40,666 nt of DNA. Origin: Ramlibacter sp. (lineage in GTDB: Bacteria; Pseudomonadota; Gammaproteobacteria; Burkholderiales; Burkholderiaceae_C). Shown here in pieces: positions 17,325 to 28,400 of this stretch (position 1 is the stretch's first letter; each line of letters opens with the position of its first letter). The stretch covers positions 1-40,666 of the forward strand of contig JAQGMS010000367.1 of assembly GCA_028292245.1 (NCBI GenBank). Reading direction: 5' to 3'. A program made the translations under genes and the position numbers. The notes below the pieces were generated by a model. It made no database searches. It saw only the letters and a list, made by a program, of their open reading frames with translations, and was not told the origin of the DNA.

Positions 17325-17998
17325 GTCAGTTCTGGGACGACATTGCTGCCCGCTCGAGCGGGCAGCATACCGCGCAGGAATTGGAGGCCACAGCCTACCG
17401 GCTGGTCGCCGAACAGGTGCTCTATTACGCCGACCGACACAGCCGGACCGCGTACTGGATGGTGGAGCGGTTCGAGCGAGACTTCAAGCAGGCGCTGGCG
17501 CCGCTGGGCATTGCCGTGGAAGTGAACAGACAGAAACGATACGCCTATGCGCTACCCCGCCATCCCAAGGCCGGGACCGCCTCGGTAGCTCAAACAGTGC
17601 TCGCGCTTGTGCTGCGAGCTATCTACGACGAATCGGCGCGACTCGGACAATTCACTGATGACGGCGAGGTGGTTTGCGATCTCGTCGAGCTGGACGAAAA
17701 GTATCGCCTCATGACGAGCCGCGAGCTTCCACCCAAAGGGGAGCTCGATGCGCTCATGAAATCCATGAAGCGCTGGGGCATTGCAAAAAAGTCGGAGGAG
17801 CAGGTCGGCGACGGAGATGAGCTGACGGCTTCACAGCCTTATGTCGTGATCATTCGACCGGCGATTGTGGACCTCTTAGGTGAGGCTGCATTGCAGCGCA
17901 TAGCCGATTGGCGCGTCGCCAATCCAGCTACAGCGGGCACCGGCACAGAGCGGCCCGAAGGCGATGACCGCGAGGGAGAAAGGGGGGGCGAATCATGA
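17321..17998 (+). CDS. jetB: Wadjet subunit JetB (MukE-like, DUF4194 type)
   Basis: 225 residues. The ATG overlaps the jetA stop (ATGA) and has a G-rich ribosome site. The body has winged-helix features of MukE-like subunits: ELEATAYRLVAEQVLYYADR near the start and the pattern SVAQTVLALVLRAIYDESAR to MKSMKRWGIAKK. JetB binds JetA and regulates the SMC motor. The last 25 residues are charged and Gly/Glu-rich, probably disordered. Identification leans on size and its place between jetA and jetC as much as on motifs. Confidence 0.8.
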   Translation: MSQFWDDIAARSSGQHTAQELEATAYRLVAEQVLYYADRHSRTAYWMVERFERDFKQALAPLGIAVEVNRQKRYAYALPRHPKAGTASVAQTVLALVLRAIYDESARLGQFTDDGEVVCDLVELDEKYRLMTSRELPPKGELDALMKSMKRWGIAKKSEEQVGDGDELTASQPYVVIIRPAIVDLLGEAALQRIADWRVANPATAGTGTERPEGDDREGERGGES

Positions 17999-20900
17999 AA
18001 TACCTCGAACGCATTCGCGTCGTGCAGTTCTTTCTGTTCGAGCAGCAGGATTTCCGCCTCCAGGACATTACGGGCATCTTCGGCCCGAACGGCAGCGGGA
18101 AAAGTTCTCTGCTGGACGCTGTCCAGATCGCGATGCTGGGTGCGAACAGCCGTCTGGTGGCGCTCAACGCGCAGGCTGATGAGCAAGCCACCACCCGGTC
18201 ACTGCGCGCGTACTGCCTTGGGCAGTACGGAGAGAACCCGGAACACCGGGCTCGCGACAACGCGACAACCTACATCACCTTGGTGTGGCGGGATTCCGAG
18301 ACGAACGAGCCCCTGTCGATGGGCGTTTGCCTCTACGCGTCAGCGGATAAGGAGAAGCACGACGTCCTAGGTCGTTACATCCTCCCGAAAATCGAGCTAT
18401 CTATGAGCGACCACCTCGAAACCGTGGATGGGGAGGAGAGGCCGCGGGACTGGAATACCTTCCGGCATCAGCTGGTGGAGCGGGCGCGCGTGTCGGGGGA
18501 GGACCCGCTCTTCAATGATGCCAATCGCTATATACAAGCCGCACTTCTAGCCCTGCGGGGAACGGGCACCACGCCGCACACGGAGTCTTTCATCCGTGCC
18601 TTCCGCTTTGCCTTGCGGATGCGTTTCGACAAGTCAGTCGATCAGATTGTCCGCAACGACGTGCTCGAATCGAGGCCCACCAACATCAAGAAGTTTCGTG
18701 AAGTGACCGAATCTTTTCGGCGACTGGCAGAACTGGTGGCCCAACTCGAAGCCAAAATTGCAGACGGGCGTCGCGTGGAGTCTGAGTTCACCAGGGCGGC
18801 GGCGGAATCCCGCCGCGCGGTCACATGGATGGCAATGGGGAAGATGACCGCGGTCGAAGTAGAACGCCTGTCGTGTGATCAGGCCACTGCGGCCAAAGTG
18901 AAAGCCCGGCGGCACCTGGCAACCAAGAACTCCGAGCATGAAGGGCGCGCAACGGAGATCGCTCATGCCAATGCCGAAGCCTTGCGATTCCGGCTCGCGC
19001 GTGAGTCGCACTCGGCACACAAGGACTATGGCGCGCTGCAGACGGAGATTCAGGCCGGAACGAAGCGGCGGCAGGACAAAGGCAGCGAGCTGCGCAACAC
19101 CTTGAACCTGGTTCGACGGACACTAGCCGAGGCGGCTGATTCTCCCTTCCTGGAAACGAGCGCCACCGCCATGAAGTCCGCGGCGCAGAAGCTCCAAGCA
19201 CTTGTCGATCGCCTGGAAGGCAGCGCCCAGGCCGAAATCGAGTCTGCGCTGAGACCTGCGCTGAAGGTGGCTGAAAAGGCGGTCGGCGAGCTTTTCAGCC
19301 GAGGTAGTGCTCTCGAACGTGCCATTGGCGAGGTCGAACAATCGCTAAAGGTTGCCGAGGCGTCGCTCGCCCGCGTCCTGAAGGGACGGGCGCCTTTGTC
19401 TGACCACGTTCAACGCTTGCTTACGGGGCTCACGGACAAGGGTGTGAACGCTGAGCCGATCTGTGATCTGGTGACGATTACTGACGTGGCGTGGCAGCCG
19501 GTTATCGAGGCCTATCTCGGTCCGCACGTTGAAGCCCTGCTGGTATCCGGGGACAAGGACGAAGCGGAGGCGTTTCGTATCTATCGGGGCCTGACCGGGC
19601 AGCGTGCCGTGTATGGCGCGAAGATCGCCATGGACAGTCGCCAATCGACCGGGAAACCAACGGAGGCGGGCACCGTGGCGGAACTGATCGAGGGAAAGAA
19701 TTCTGCTGCGGTGGCATACCTTCGGCGCCAGTTCGGTGATTTGCGACGGGCGACAACGGACGCAGAAGCGCTGGCACCCGGAAAACGGACGCTTACCCAG
19801 GACGGCATGCTCGTATCAGCCGGTGAAATAGAGCGCTTGCGTCTCGTTCCGGCCGGGTCGTTCCGGATTGGCTCCGGCGGAGCCGGACAACGCGACGCCC
19901 TTCAGAAGGAAGTGAACGCGAGCAAGGCTGAACTCACGCGACTGAAGCAGCAGTCCGAGGCGCTGAAGCAGCTCCTGAGCACTCTGAGGAAGGTCGCCAG
20001 CGAGGAGCTGGTGGCGAAGCATGTGCTGGGCATCCTCGCCGAAATGGATAACGCAACCCGTGATGTCACCGGCAAGACGCAGCAACTTCAGGGCCTTGCA
20101 GATCCCGATTACGTTCGGCTAGGGGAACAGGAGAAGCACTGGACCGACGTGGCTGGCTCATTGGCGCCTCAAGTCGACGCATTGCTCATCGCCATCGGCG
20201 GTGCCGAAACCGAGTTGAAGAATCGCGAAACAGCTGAAACCGAAGCGCGGCGAAGGCTTGCGCAAGCGGAAACCGAGGCTGCGGAGGCGCGGTGTCATCC
20301 GGAGTATGACCATGAGTTCTGGATGCGCCGCTGGGATTCCCTCGTAGAACGCTTCGGCACCCAGTACTCCGAGATGGTCGAACATTGTGGTGCCCAACAA
20401 AAGGCGGCTACAGGGCGAATGAACGGCGCCATTTCGACGGGTATGGGTGAATACGGAACCTTCCTTCAGAAGTATCAGGAGCAAGCGCCGTTGGAGGCAT
20501 CTGGCGATTGGAGGAAAGCGGGGCAATGGCTGAGCGAACTGCTGCAGCGGCTGGATCGTACGGAGCTGGCTAACTTCCGCCAGGAAATGGACGCGGCATA
20601 TAGAACGTCCCAGGAGACCTTCCGCAACGATGTCGCGATTGCGTTGAGCAACAACCTGGAATGGCTGGCAGAAACCATGGACCGTCTGAATAACGTGTTG
20701 AGGGCATGTCCAACGTTCTCGAATGGCGAGCGATACCATTTCCGGCGTGTAGCCCGACCTCAGCTGGAATCCTTGCTGAAGTTCATCAAGGATGTCGCCT
20801 CCTTCGGTCCGACGCTCGATCTGTTAGGCGGTGCCGGTGAAGTACCTGAGGCATTCAGGCAGCTCATCGAAGACAAGATCGCGCCCGGCGCTGCCAGTGT

Positions 20901-21450
20901 AAGCAGCCCGCTGGACGACTATCGCGAGTTCTATGAATTCGATATCGAGATTCTGCGCGAAGACCCGATGTCAGGAGCAACGAAGGTGGTAGGCCATCTT
21001 AGTAAGCGACTGGGCCCCGGTTCGGGTGGCGAGCATCGTGCACCGCTCTACGTCATTGCGGGGGCAGCCCTTGCCTCTGCCTATCGCCTCGATCGCGGTG
21101 GCAAGGACGGTCTCCGACTCATGCTGCTGGACGAGGCCTTCAACAAGATGGACATGACCAACATTATCGCCACCATGCGATATCTCGAGGAACTGGGGTT
21201 GCAGGTCTTCATGGCCAGCCCTGGTGAGAATCTCGGGACGTTGACCGCATTCCTTCACCGCTATTACGACATCCTTCGCGATGCCGATAACAACACCATC
21301 ATGCTCGAGGGGCACGACGTATCGGCGGAAGTGCGAACTCAGTTCAGAGAAGACTTGCCCGAGTTCAATCCGGCGCTGGTTGAGGAGGAGATGGCTGCCA
21401 TGCGCGCGCGTCCGAAAACGAAAGCTACTCAGGGAGCGCTGACCTCGTAA
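17995..21450 (+). CDS. jetC: Wadjet SMC-like ATPase JetC
   Basis: 1151 residues, the MukB-like motor of Wadjet. Walker A is GPNGSGKS at residues 30-37, the ABC signature is SGGE at 1010-1013, and Walker B is LMLLDE with D1046/E1047. Between the heads lie two long coiled-coil arms (roughly 230-480 and 640-790) around a hinge-like segment near 480-620 (DLVTITDVAWQPVIEAYLG). JetC dimers hydrolyse ATP and extrude DNA loops, sensing small circular DNA. The start overlaps jetB by 4 bp. All ATPase motifs are intact, so the gene looks functional. Confidence 0.92.
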   Translation: MKYLERIRVVQFFLFEQQDFRLQDITGIFGPNGSGKSSLLDAVQIAMLGANSRLVALNAQADEQATTRSLRAYCLGQYGENPEHRARDNATTYITLVWRDSETNEPLSMGVCLYASADKEKHDVLGRYILPKIELSMSDHLETVDGEERPRDWNTFRHQLVERARVSGEDPLFNDANRYIQAALLALRGTGTTPHTESFIRAFRFALRMRFDKSVDQIVRNDVLESRPTNIKKFREVTESFRRLAELVAQLEAKIADGRRVESEFTRAAAESRRAVTWMAMGKMTAVEVERLSCDQATAAKVKARRHLATKNSEHEGRATEIAHANAEALRFRLARESHSAHKDYGALQTEIQAGTKRRQDKGSELRNTLNLVRRTLAEAADSPFLETSATAMKSAAQKLQALVDRLEGSAQAEIESALRPALKVAEKAVGELFSRGSALERAIGEVEQSLKVAEASLARVLKGRAPLSDHVQRLLTGLTDKGVNAEPICDLVTITDVAWQPVIEAYLGPHVEALLVSGDKDEAEAFRIYRGLTGQRAVYGAKIAMDSRQSTGKPTEAGTVAELIEGKNSAAVAYLRRQFGDLRRATTDAEALAPGKRTLTQDGMLVSAGEIERLRLVPAGSFRIGSGGAGQRDALQKEVNASKAELTRLKQQSEALKQLLSTLRKVASEELVAKHVLGILAEMDNATRDVTGKTQQLQGLADPDYVRLGEQEKHWTDVAGSLAPQVDALLIAIGGAETELKNRETAETEARRRLAQAETEAAEARCHPEYDHEFWMRRWDSLVERFGTQYSEMVEHCGAQQKAATGRMNGAISTGMGEYGTFLQKYQEQAPLEASGDWRKAGQWLSELLQRLDRTELANFRQEMDAAYRTSQETFRNDVAIALSNNLEWLAETMDRLNNVLRACPTFSNGERYHFRRVARPQLESLLKFIKDVASFGPTLDLLGGAGEVPEAFRQLIEDKIAPGAASVSSPLDDYREFYEFDIEILREDPMSGATKVVGHLSKRLGPGSGGEHRAPLYVIAGAALASAYRLDRGGKDGLRLMLLDEAFNKMDMTNIIATMRYLEELGLQVFMASPGENLGTLTAFLHRYYDILRDADNNTIMLEGHDVSAEVRTQFREDLPEFNPALVEEEMAAMRARPKTKATQGALTS

Positions 21451-22619
21451 TGGACATTCTCGCCCGCTCCGCTCTGGAACGCCTCTTGTCGGCAGGCGAG
21501 AGGTTAACTGCGGGCAAGCGATCCCGAAATGCCTCATTGACGAAATCAGATCTCGCCGAGTATCGCGATTTCACTTCTCTCCAAAAGAAAGAGGCATTCG
21601 AGAACACGATGCGCGCAGCCCGTGCTGAAGGCGCGGTGGAACTTTTGTGGGAGGGCAGAAAGGCGGAGGCCGGCTTCATTGAACGGGTCAACCTGACCGA
21701 TGCAAGGCGGCTCGCCAAGTTTTTGGGGCTCATTCTTGCGGTGGACCAGGTCGCCGACGCCGAGAGCCGCCTGTCAGTGCTCGAGTCCAGATTCCCCGTT
21801 ATCCCGGAGATCATCCAACGCTGGTCGGAGCTGCGTAAGACACGGGGGCTGGGGCCGGATAGTGTTTCGGAATGGCTCGATGCTGCTCGGACAATCGCGT
21901 TCTGCCAAAGGGATTCGGCAGAACGAGTCATCTCGCTGCCGATACGGGAAGCCAGCGCGAGACTTTTCAGTGACAGCAAGCGGATTGAAAAGCTCACGGG
22001 CCCTTTAGATGTGCTGCTCGCCAACAGTACGGAATCTGAGATTCGCGAGCCTTCTGCGGTGTGGCAGGAGTTGGGCCTGTTTCGTGAAGAACATCCCGCG
22101 CGGCTCGCTGGGAGCGTCACTATCGAACGGGAACGGGTAAGCGCTCTGCTGGATTCACCCTACACAGGGTTTCCCGCGAATACTGTCAGGCGTCTCGTGG
22201 ATGTTCCCGACTTACTGATGACGATTGAGAACCTGACCACTTTCCATAGCGAAGCACGACGTCGCTGTAACGAGCATGTGTTGCTTATCTATACCGCCGG
22301 CATGCCGTCTCCGGCCTGGCGCGCCATGTACATTCGATTGCTGGAGAGCCTGCCTACCACCGTGCCGGTGTTTCATTGGGGCGATATCGACGAAGGAGGC
22401 TTTCGAATAGCGGCCACGCTCGCCCAGGAGGCCAGGGCCGTCGGGCACATGATTCAGTCTTGGGCGATGCATCCGGACGACGTTCCGGCCGACCGACGTA
22501 ATAAAGCTTCTCCTCGAACATTGGAGCGCATTCGCCGATACGCGAGCGCAGCAGGGTGGGATGCACTGGGCGAATCAGTGGCTAACGCAGGGTTCACCGT
22601 CGAGCAGGAAGGTCTTTGA
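21450..22619 (+). CDS. jetD: Wadjet Toprim-like nuclease JetD
   Basis: 389 residues starting at an ATG that shares one base with the jetC stop (TAATG). The C-terminal half is Toprim-like (DUF2220 type): E260 in LLMTIENLTTF and D312/D314 in VFHWGDIDEGGF are the expected metal ligands. The N-terminal half is the arm that contacts JetA and DNA. JetD cuts the plasmid once JetABC has stalled on a small circle. All expected acidic residues are present. It ends 46 bp before the next gene on the same strand, so the operon continues past the usual four Wadjet genes. Confidence 0.9.
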   Translation: MDILARSALERLLSAGERLTAGKRSRNASLTKSDLAEYRDFTSLQKKEAFENTMRAARAEGAVELLWEGRKAEAGFIERVNLTDARRLAKFLGLILAVDQVADAESRLSVLESRFPVIPEIIQRWSELRKTRGLGPDSVSEWLDAARTIAFCQRDSAERVISLPIREASARLFSDSKRIEKLTGPLDVLLANSTESEIREPSAVWQELGLFREEHPARLAGSVTIERERVSALLDSPYTGFPANTVRRLVDVPDLLMTIENLTTFHSEARRRCNEHVLLIYTAGMPSPAWRAMYIRLLESLPTTVPVFHWGDIDEGGFRIAATLAQEARAVGHMIQSWAMHPDDVPADRRNKASPRTLERIRRYASAAGWDALGESVANAGFTVEQEGL

Positions 22620-22665
22620 TGAAGCCCTTCTTTGGAATCGGGCTCCCCGATCGATTACTAATTCA

Positions 22666-24196
22666 ATGAAACCACAGCAGACACTGGAACTCGCCATAGA
22701 TCTTCACTCCAGGAGGAGAATTCCTGCGAGCGAGCTTCTGACGATGCCGGAAGTCGAGTTCTCCGACATTCGCCGGACCGCTATGAGCAACCGCGTCGAG
22801 CGATGCAAGAGCGGCATTGCCCCCAGGGTTGTCTGTGGAATCTGCGGCCGACCGATATACCTGTCCCGCTATGTACGAACGGATGGAAACAGGTGGTTCG
22901 AACACGATGGCGCCGCTCCGGATTGCCCTTGGTACTCCAAGAACCGCCTTTCACCAGAACTACGCCGCGCACTTATTTATCGGGGTCAGCAAGAAGGAGA
23001 GCGGCACCGGCACCTCAAGAACTTTGTTGCGGACTGGCTCGAACGTGAGCCGGGAGTAAGCGATGTGAATCGAGAGCAGGTGACTTTTGGCCAGATCTTG
23101 AAAGGGGAGTGGAAGCGCCCGGATGTCCAGTGCGTATGGCGCGGAAGGCGGGTTGTCTTCGAGATTCAGCTTTCCTACACATTCCTGTCGGAGGTCATCA
23201 AACGGGACGAGTTCTACCGAAAGGAAGGCATTTTCATCATCTGGTTGTTCGATACCTTCGACCTGCGGCGCGCCACGGTAAGGGACGAGGCGTTCTTTAA
23301 TCGAAGGAATCTCTTCATTCTCGACAAAGAAGCCGAAGAGGTTACCAAGCAGGCCGGTCGACTAACCCTTAACGGAACGTTCCAGGAGCCGGTGATTGTC
23401 GAGCAAGCCATTGCTGACGAATGGCGGCATCGTCTTATCACTCTGGACGATCTTCACTTCGAGCAGCCTAGCTATCGTCCCTACTTCGTTGACTATGACG
23501 CCGCGCTGCAAGCCCTTCAAGAGCGCCGCGCCGAAATCGAACGCCAGAGGATCGCACAGCAACGTGAGGCAGCCAGACTGGAATCGATAAGGCTTCGGCA
23601 GAAAGAGCTGTCGGAATGGAACAATCTGGTGCAGCGCTATATTCGTGCGGCGATTGCGTACTGCGATAGTGACTACGCCGATGCAACGCGGCAGCCGATC
23701 CTCGATGCGGCCGACGACATGTACGAGACCGGCTTCTGGCATCGCGGGTTCGAGTGCTTGAAGGACGATGCCTTCTTTGGATGGCACCGTCCTTTACCTG
23801 TGCTGCTGTCTATGCGCTTCAATCGACCTGTCGGGTATTCCACGACACACTGCTTATCAAGTTCTAGAAGCGGCGGCAAGGCAGACATCGCGGGACGGAT
23901 CTTACGCATTTGCTGTTCTTTACCTATGGGCATCATCAAGGTACCAAATCTCGCTTACTGAAAGACAAAGACAGTGGAGAAAAACTCTGGCGCTTGAAAT
24001 ACAGCGTTCAGTAACCGCGGGGGAGCCGAAGTTTCGACGTGTCACATACTTTGACGAGGCAATTGGTTTGCTGTTTCCTGAGCTGGAGTTGAAGATATGT
24101 CAGCCTTTTGCGACTCCATCCTATATAGAAGAGCAATGTCACGCGGCAGGGCGGCAGTCCAACATCGTGCAGAGGGGGATGACCAATGGGATTTAA
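22666..24196 (+). pseudogene. CoiA-like / DUF6035-type nuclease with one frameshift
   Basis: From the ATG at 22666 the protein has a Cys/His cluster (C57, C60, H80, C87) and then a nuclease core of the CoiA type: D153 in RPDVQCVWRG, E166-x-Q168 in VVFEIQLSYT, and EGIFIIWLFD. A helical, Arg/Glu-rich segment follows (residues 285-325). Near 23840-23870 the frame changes by one base. The second frame continues HTAYQVLEAAARQTSRDGSY, AFAVLYLWASSRYQ and FDEAIGLLFPELE to 24196, overlapping the next gene by 11 bp. That overlap suggests 24196 is the native end. CoiA-like proteins act on single-stranded DNA in transformation. A role in Wadjet or in the following repair pair is inferred. The break may be real or a sequencing error; no slippery site is evident. 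Confidence 0.7.
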
Positions 24197-25445
24197 GTTT
24201 ATCCATGCAGCGGATATTCATCTCGATAGTCCGCTCAGAGGCTTAAGCGCATACGAGAACGCACCTGCGGAACAATTGCGGAACGCATCTCGCGATGCCC
24301 TTAAGGAGCTAGTCGGCAAGGCCATCGAGGACAAAGTCGCGTTCATGGTGATAGCCGGTGACCTCTATGACGGAGACTGGCGCGACTACAACACGGGAAT
24401 CTTCTTTGCCGGCCAGATGGGGCGCCTCGCGAAGGCGGGGATCCGCGCCTACGTTCTCCACGGCAATCACGACTCCGAGAGCGAAATGACCAAGAAGCTC
24501 GTGCTGCCTGACAACGTCGTCACGTTCTCGTCCAGGACCCCTCAGGTCCACAAGATCGAGGATCTGAAGGTCGAGATCCATGGACAGAGTTTCCCCAATC
24601 GCGCCGTTGAGGACAACCTCGCCGCCGGCTACCGACCCAAAGTTGGCGACTACTACAACATCGGCGTGCTGCATACGGCACTAGAGGGGTACGCGGCTCA
24701 CCCGAACTATGCTCCCTGCACGGTAGAAGAACTTCATGCGAAGGGATACGACTACTGGGCGCTAGGCCACGTGCACCAGTTCCAGCAGTGGGATGGACCT
24801 TCCACCATTGTCTTTCCGGGGAACCTGCAAGGTAGACATGTCCGCGAGACGGGGCGTAAAGGCGCCGTTTCCGTAACGGTGGACGATTCTGGTCATTCAA
24901 AGGTTGAGCGTCTCTTTCTGGATGTACTTCGCTGGGAAGTGCTCAAGCTAGACATTAGCCAGTGCTTGAGCATGGAAGAGGTCGCTCGAAAGGTCGGGCA
25001 GGGGCTAACCGCGCTGCTGGATGACGCATATGTGCCGCGAGCGGTGCGAGTAGTACTGGAGGGCAAGACTTACATGCATGGATGGCTATTCGGGAATGCT
25101 TCTGCCCTCCGTGCGCAGGTCCTGGCACAAGCCGCTGCGATTGGTGCTGATCAGTTGTGGATCGAGAAGGTCAGATTGGCGACAGCCCTCGTTGAATCAG
25201 ACTTGCCGTCGGGCGCGGCAAATGAAGCGCTCGCCGAGTTGAGAGGAATCTTCTCCGAGGCGTGGGAAGACCCCGAGTTCCTGCAAGAACTGCAGGAACA
25301 GTTGCGGCCGTTCTTGAACAAGGTCTCGGATGAACTGAAGGAAGATGTCCCTCTACTGGATTTGGCTCGTGGAAGTCAGTTTGCGGACATCGTGAAGGAA
25401 GTGGCGCCAGGAATGCTCGCTCAGCTAAGCGCAACGGAGGCGTGA
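24186..25445 (+). CDS. SbcD/Mre11-like metallophosphoesterase (YhaO-type)
   Basis: 419 residues. All calcineurin-like phosphoesterase motifs are intact: D10-I-H12 in AADIHLD, GDLYD at 58-62, GNHD at 93-96, LHTAL with H163 and GHVH at 194-197. Such enzymes are Mn-dependent nucleases that process double-strand ends together with an SMC-like ATPase. The C-terminal 170 residues are a capping and ATPase-binding region. It shares one base with the next gene (TGATG), which encodes that ATPase. Usual YhaO/SbcD length. Its place behind JetABCD suggests it processes DNA cut by Wadjet or senses ends, but that is inference. Confidence 0.88.
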   Translation: MGFKFIHAADIHLDSPLRGLSAYENAPAEQLRNASRDALKELVGKAIEDKVAFMVIAGDLYDGDWRDYNTGIFFAGQMGRLAKAGIRAYVLHGNHDSESEMTKKLVLPDNVVTFSSRTPQVHKIEDLKVEIHGQSFPNRAVEDNLAAGYRPKVGDYYNIGVLHTALEGYAAHPNYAPCTVEELHAKGYDYWALGHVHQFQQWDGPSTIVFPGNLQGRHVRETGRKGAVSVTVDDSGHSKVERLFLDVLRWEVLKLDISQCLSMEEVARKVGQGLTALLDDAYVPRAVRVVLEGKTYMHGWLFGNASALRAQVLAQAAAIGADQLWIEKVRLATALVESDLPSGAANEALAELRGIFSEAWEDPEFLQELQEQLRPFLNKVSDELKEDVPLLDLARGSQFADIVKEVAPGMLAQLSATEA

Positions 25446-28400
25446 TGCGATTCAATGAGCTCAACCTTATCGCGTATGGCAAGTTCACAGAGCATAGGCT
25501 GCTGTTTCCGAAAGCCACACATGACTTTCATGTAATCGTTGGACCGAACGAAGCCGGCAAGTCCACCGTGCGTCGTGCAATTACCGAACTGCTCTTCGGG
25601 ATAGAAACACGGTCTCCGCTTGGCTTCAAGCATCCGCAGTCCGACCTCCGGATGTCCGGCAGCCTGGAGGCGGCGACAGGCGGCGTGGCCTTTATGCGTA
25701 CCAAACAACAGAAATCCCTGAGGTCTATGTCGGGCGAGCAGCTCCCGGACAATTACTTGAATGCGATTCTGGGCTCGCTGACAGAAGAAACGTTCGAGCA
25801 ACTCTACTGCCTGGACCACGAGAGGCTCCTTAAGGGCGGGCAAGGAATAGTTGATCCGCGCAATTCAGTCAGTCAGATCCTGTTTCAAGCGGCTTCGGGC
25901 CTGGAAGGATTTGCCGAGGTTCGGGAGGCGCTGGCGACTCGTGCAAGCGAGCTTTTCGGGAAAAAAGGGCGTAGCAACGAGTACATGAAGGCCTCGGATC
26001 GGTACATGGGCGCTCAGAAGGAGCTCAAGGAGGTCTTGGTTCGGACCAAGGAGTGGGTCGAAGCACGGGACGCCCTTAAAGCTGCAGACGATGCGCTCGA
26101 AGCGGAGCGGAAGAAGAAACGGGACTTGGAATTGCAACGCTCCGCGTGGGAGCGGAGTCGCCGGTTGGGGCCGCTTGTTAACAAGCTTGGCGGGCTACAA
26201 AACGAGCTGGCCGAAGTTGGTGACACTATCGTGTTCCCAACCGGCGCCAAAGAGACGCTCGATTCCGGCATTTCGGAGATGAATGCTGCGGAAGCGATTG
26301 TGAGAACACGTCAAGCCGACGTGGTGGAGCGTGAACAGCAGCTCTCCGCTATCAATGTGGACGACAAGATACTGGAGCGTGCGGCCGAAATTGAACGTCT
26401 GGCGAAGCTCTGCGGCCTCTATGCGAACCACCCGAGTCATCTACCGCTCCGCCGCAACGAAGTCGAGCAATGGATAGCCGAAGTGCGCGCCGAAAGCGCG
26501 CCGTTCGACTGGGGTAACACCGAAGAAGAAGTTCGTACCCGACTTCCCCAGGAGAAAGTGCTCCGAGCCATTGACACCTTGCTTAAAGAGAGGGGAGCCC
26601 TTGTTGCTGATCTTCGTGCTGCCAAGGACAACGAGGCTGAACGTCAGACGACTGTCGATGACCTACAAGGCAAGCTCGACACTTCGGCGGAAACTGCGAT
26701 AGACCCCCAACTGGCTCAGGCTCTCGCCCAAGCGCTGCCGTACAAGGCCAGTGACGGTAAGCAAAAGGTTCTTCAAAGCGCAGTGAATTCGGCTGACCAG
26801 ACAGCAAAGCACGCCATGGCGGCGTTGGGGCGCCCGGAATTCACGGAGGAACTGCTTCGGCCCATGCAGCTTCCTTCGACCGAACGAGTTTCTACATACC
26901 GAGTTAGCCGGCAGGAGATTGTTAAAGCGGCTGACGTTGCGCGTTCGCTAGCAGATCAGCACGAGGGGGACTCTGCTGATCTTCAATTGCAAATTTCCCA
27001 GTTCATTCGCGCTCACAAAGTCACTACGGTCGGGGAGGTGTCGGACGCGCGAAGGGCACGCGATCAGCAATGGGGAGCCATCAAAACGGGTTCGGCGACA
27101 GTAGAAGATGCCGCTCCGCAACTGGATGTGGCAATTCGTTTGGCCGATGAGCTCGCCGACAGTCACACGCTATCCGAAACGGATGGTGCATCTCTGCAAG
27201 GTTTGCGCGATCGGTTCGAGAAGGCAACGGAAGAGCATGGTCGCCAGAAGGCCATCCTTCAAGATAGAGAAAACGAGCTTAGAAAGTTCGACGCGCAGTG
27301 GGCTGCGCAAGCCTCCAAAATGGGCCTCGATAGAATGGAACTGGATGATCTGCCTGAATGGCTAACCAGGCGGGAAGCTGCACTGAAGGCACTTGGCACG
27401 CTTGCCGAGAAACGTCGTGACTACGAGACGGAATGCGATGCCGAGACGCAGGCTCGGGAAGAATTGTCACGGGCCCTGTTGGCGGCCGGGATCCAGACGA
27501 AGGAGACCGATGGATTGACCGCGTTATGCACGACGGCAGAGGAACATAACAAGGCGATCGAGCGGGCCCGCATCCAACGTCAAGGGTTACAGCAACAGCT
27601 ACAAACCGCCCAGACCGCATTGAAGGCTGCGCAAACATCCAAAGCATCCAAGACGACGGCAGTCGATCAATGGGACACGAAGTGGAAGGGGGCGCTTGCT
27701 AGGGCACATCTCGCCGGTGTAGGAGAAGACATCGCCGAAGTGGAGGCTGCAGTAAACGCTGCTGGTGGCATCAGGCAGCGCCTGGAAAAAGTTACCTCAC
27801 ATCGCACCGAGCGTATCGAGGCGATGGAGGCCGACTTGGAACAGCTCAAGGAGGCTTCAGAGGCTTTAGTCCAAGCGCTCATGCCCGAGCTCCCGCAAAA
27901 CAGTCCCGACGAAGTGTCACGCATCCTTAGCTCTGCCCTGGAGGAAGCCAAACGGCAATCAGGCAGAAGAGCGGAGGCCCAGAAGTTCCTGGATCTCTCC
28001 AAGCGCCAGCTTTCGGAAGCCAATTCAACCATGGCTCAGGCGAAACGTGGTCTCGAGCCTTTACTGAAGATCGCGGACGTTGACGACCCAGCCTTGGCAC
28101 TGCCGCTAGCGGAAAAGTCGCAGCGGAAAGCCACGCTCGTGGACTCTATCGCTCAAGCGAAGGCGGAACTGGATCGCGGTTCAGATGGCCTGTCTCTGGA
28201 TCAAGTACAAGCCGAGATCGGCGAGCACCCCGTGACGGACGCACAGGCACAGTTAATGTTATTGAAAGACGGCTTAGAGGATTCAGATCGCCAGCTCACC
28301 GAGTTGACGCAGGCGCGCCTTACAGCCAAGCAGGCGTTCGATGTTATCGCCGGCGGAGATAAAGCCGCGCTGGCAGAAGCGCAAAGGCAAGAGGCTGTAG

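Noticed and set aside
15822-22619. Chromosomal MukBEF or MksBEF condensin instead of Wadjet
   Set aside because: The Toprim-type JetD gene with intact acidic residues follows directly, and JetA resembles the DUF5716 family, both of which point to Wadjet.
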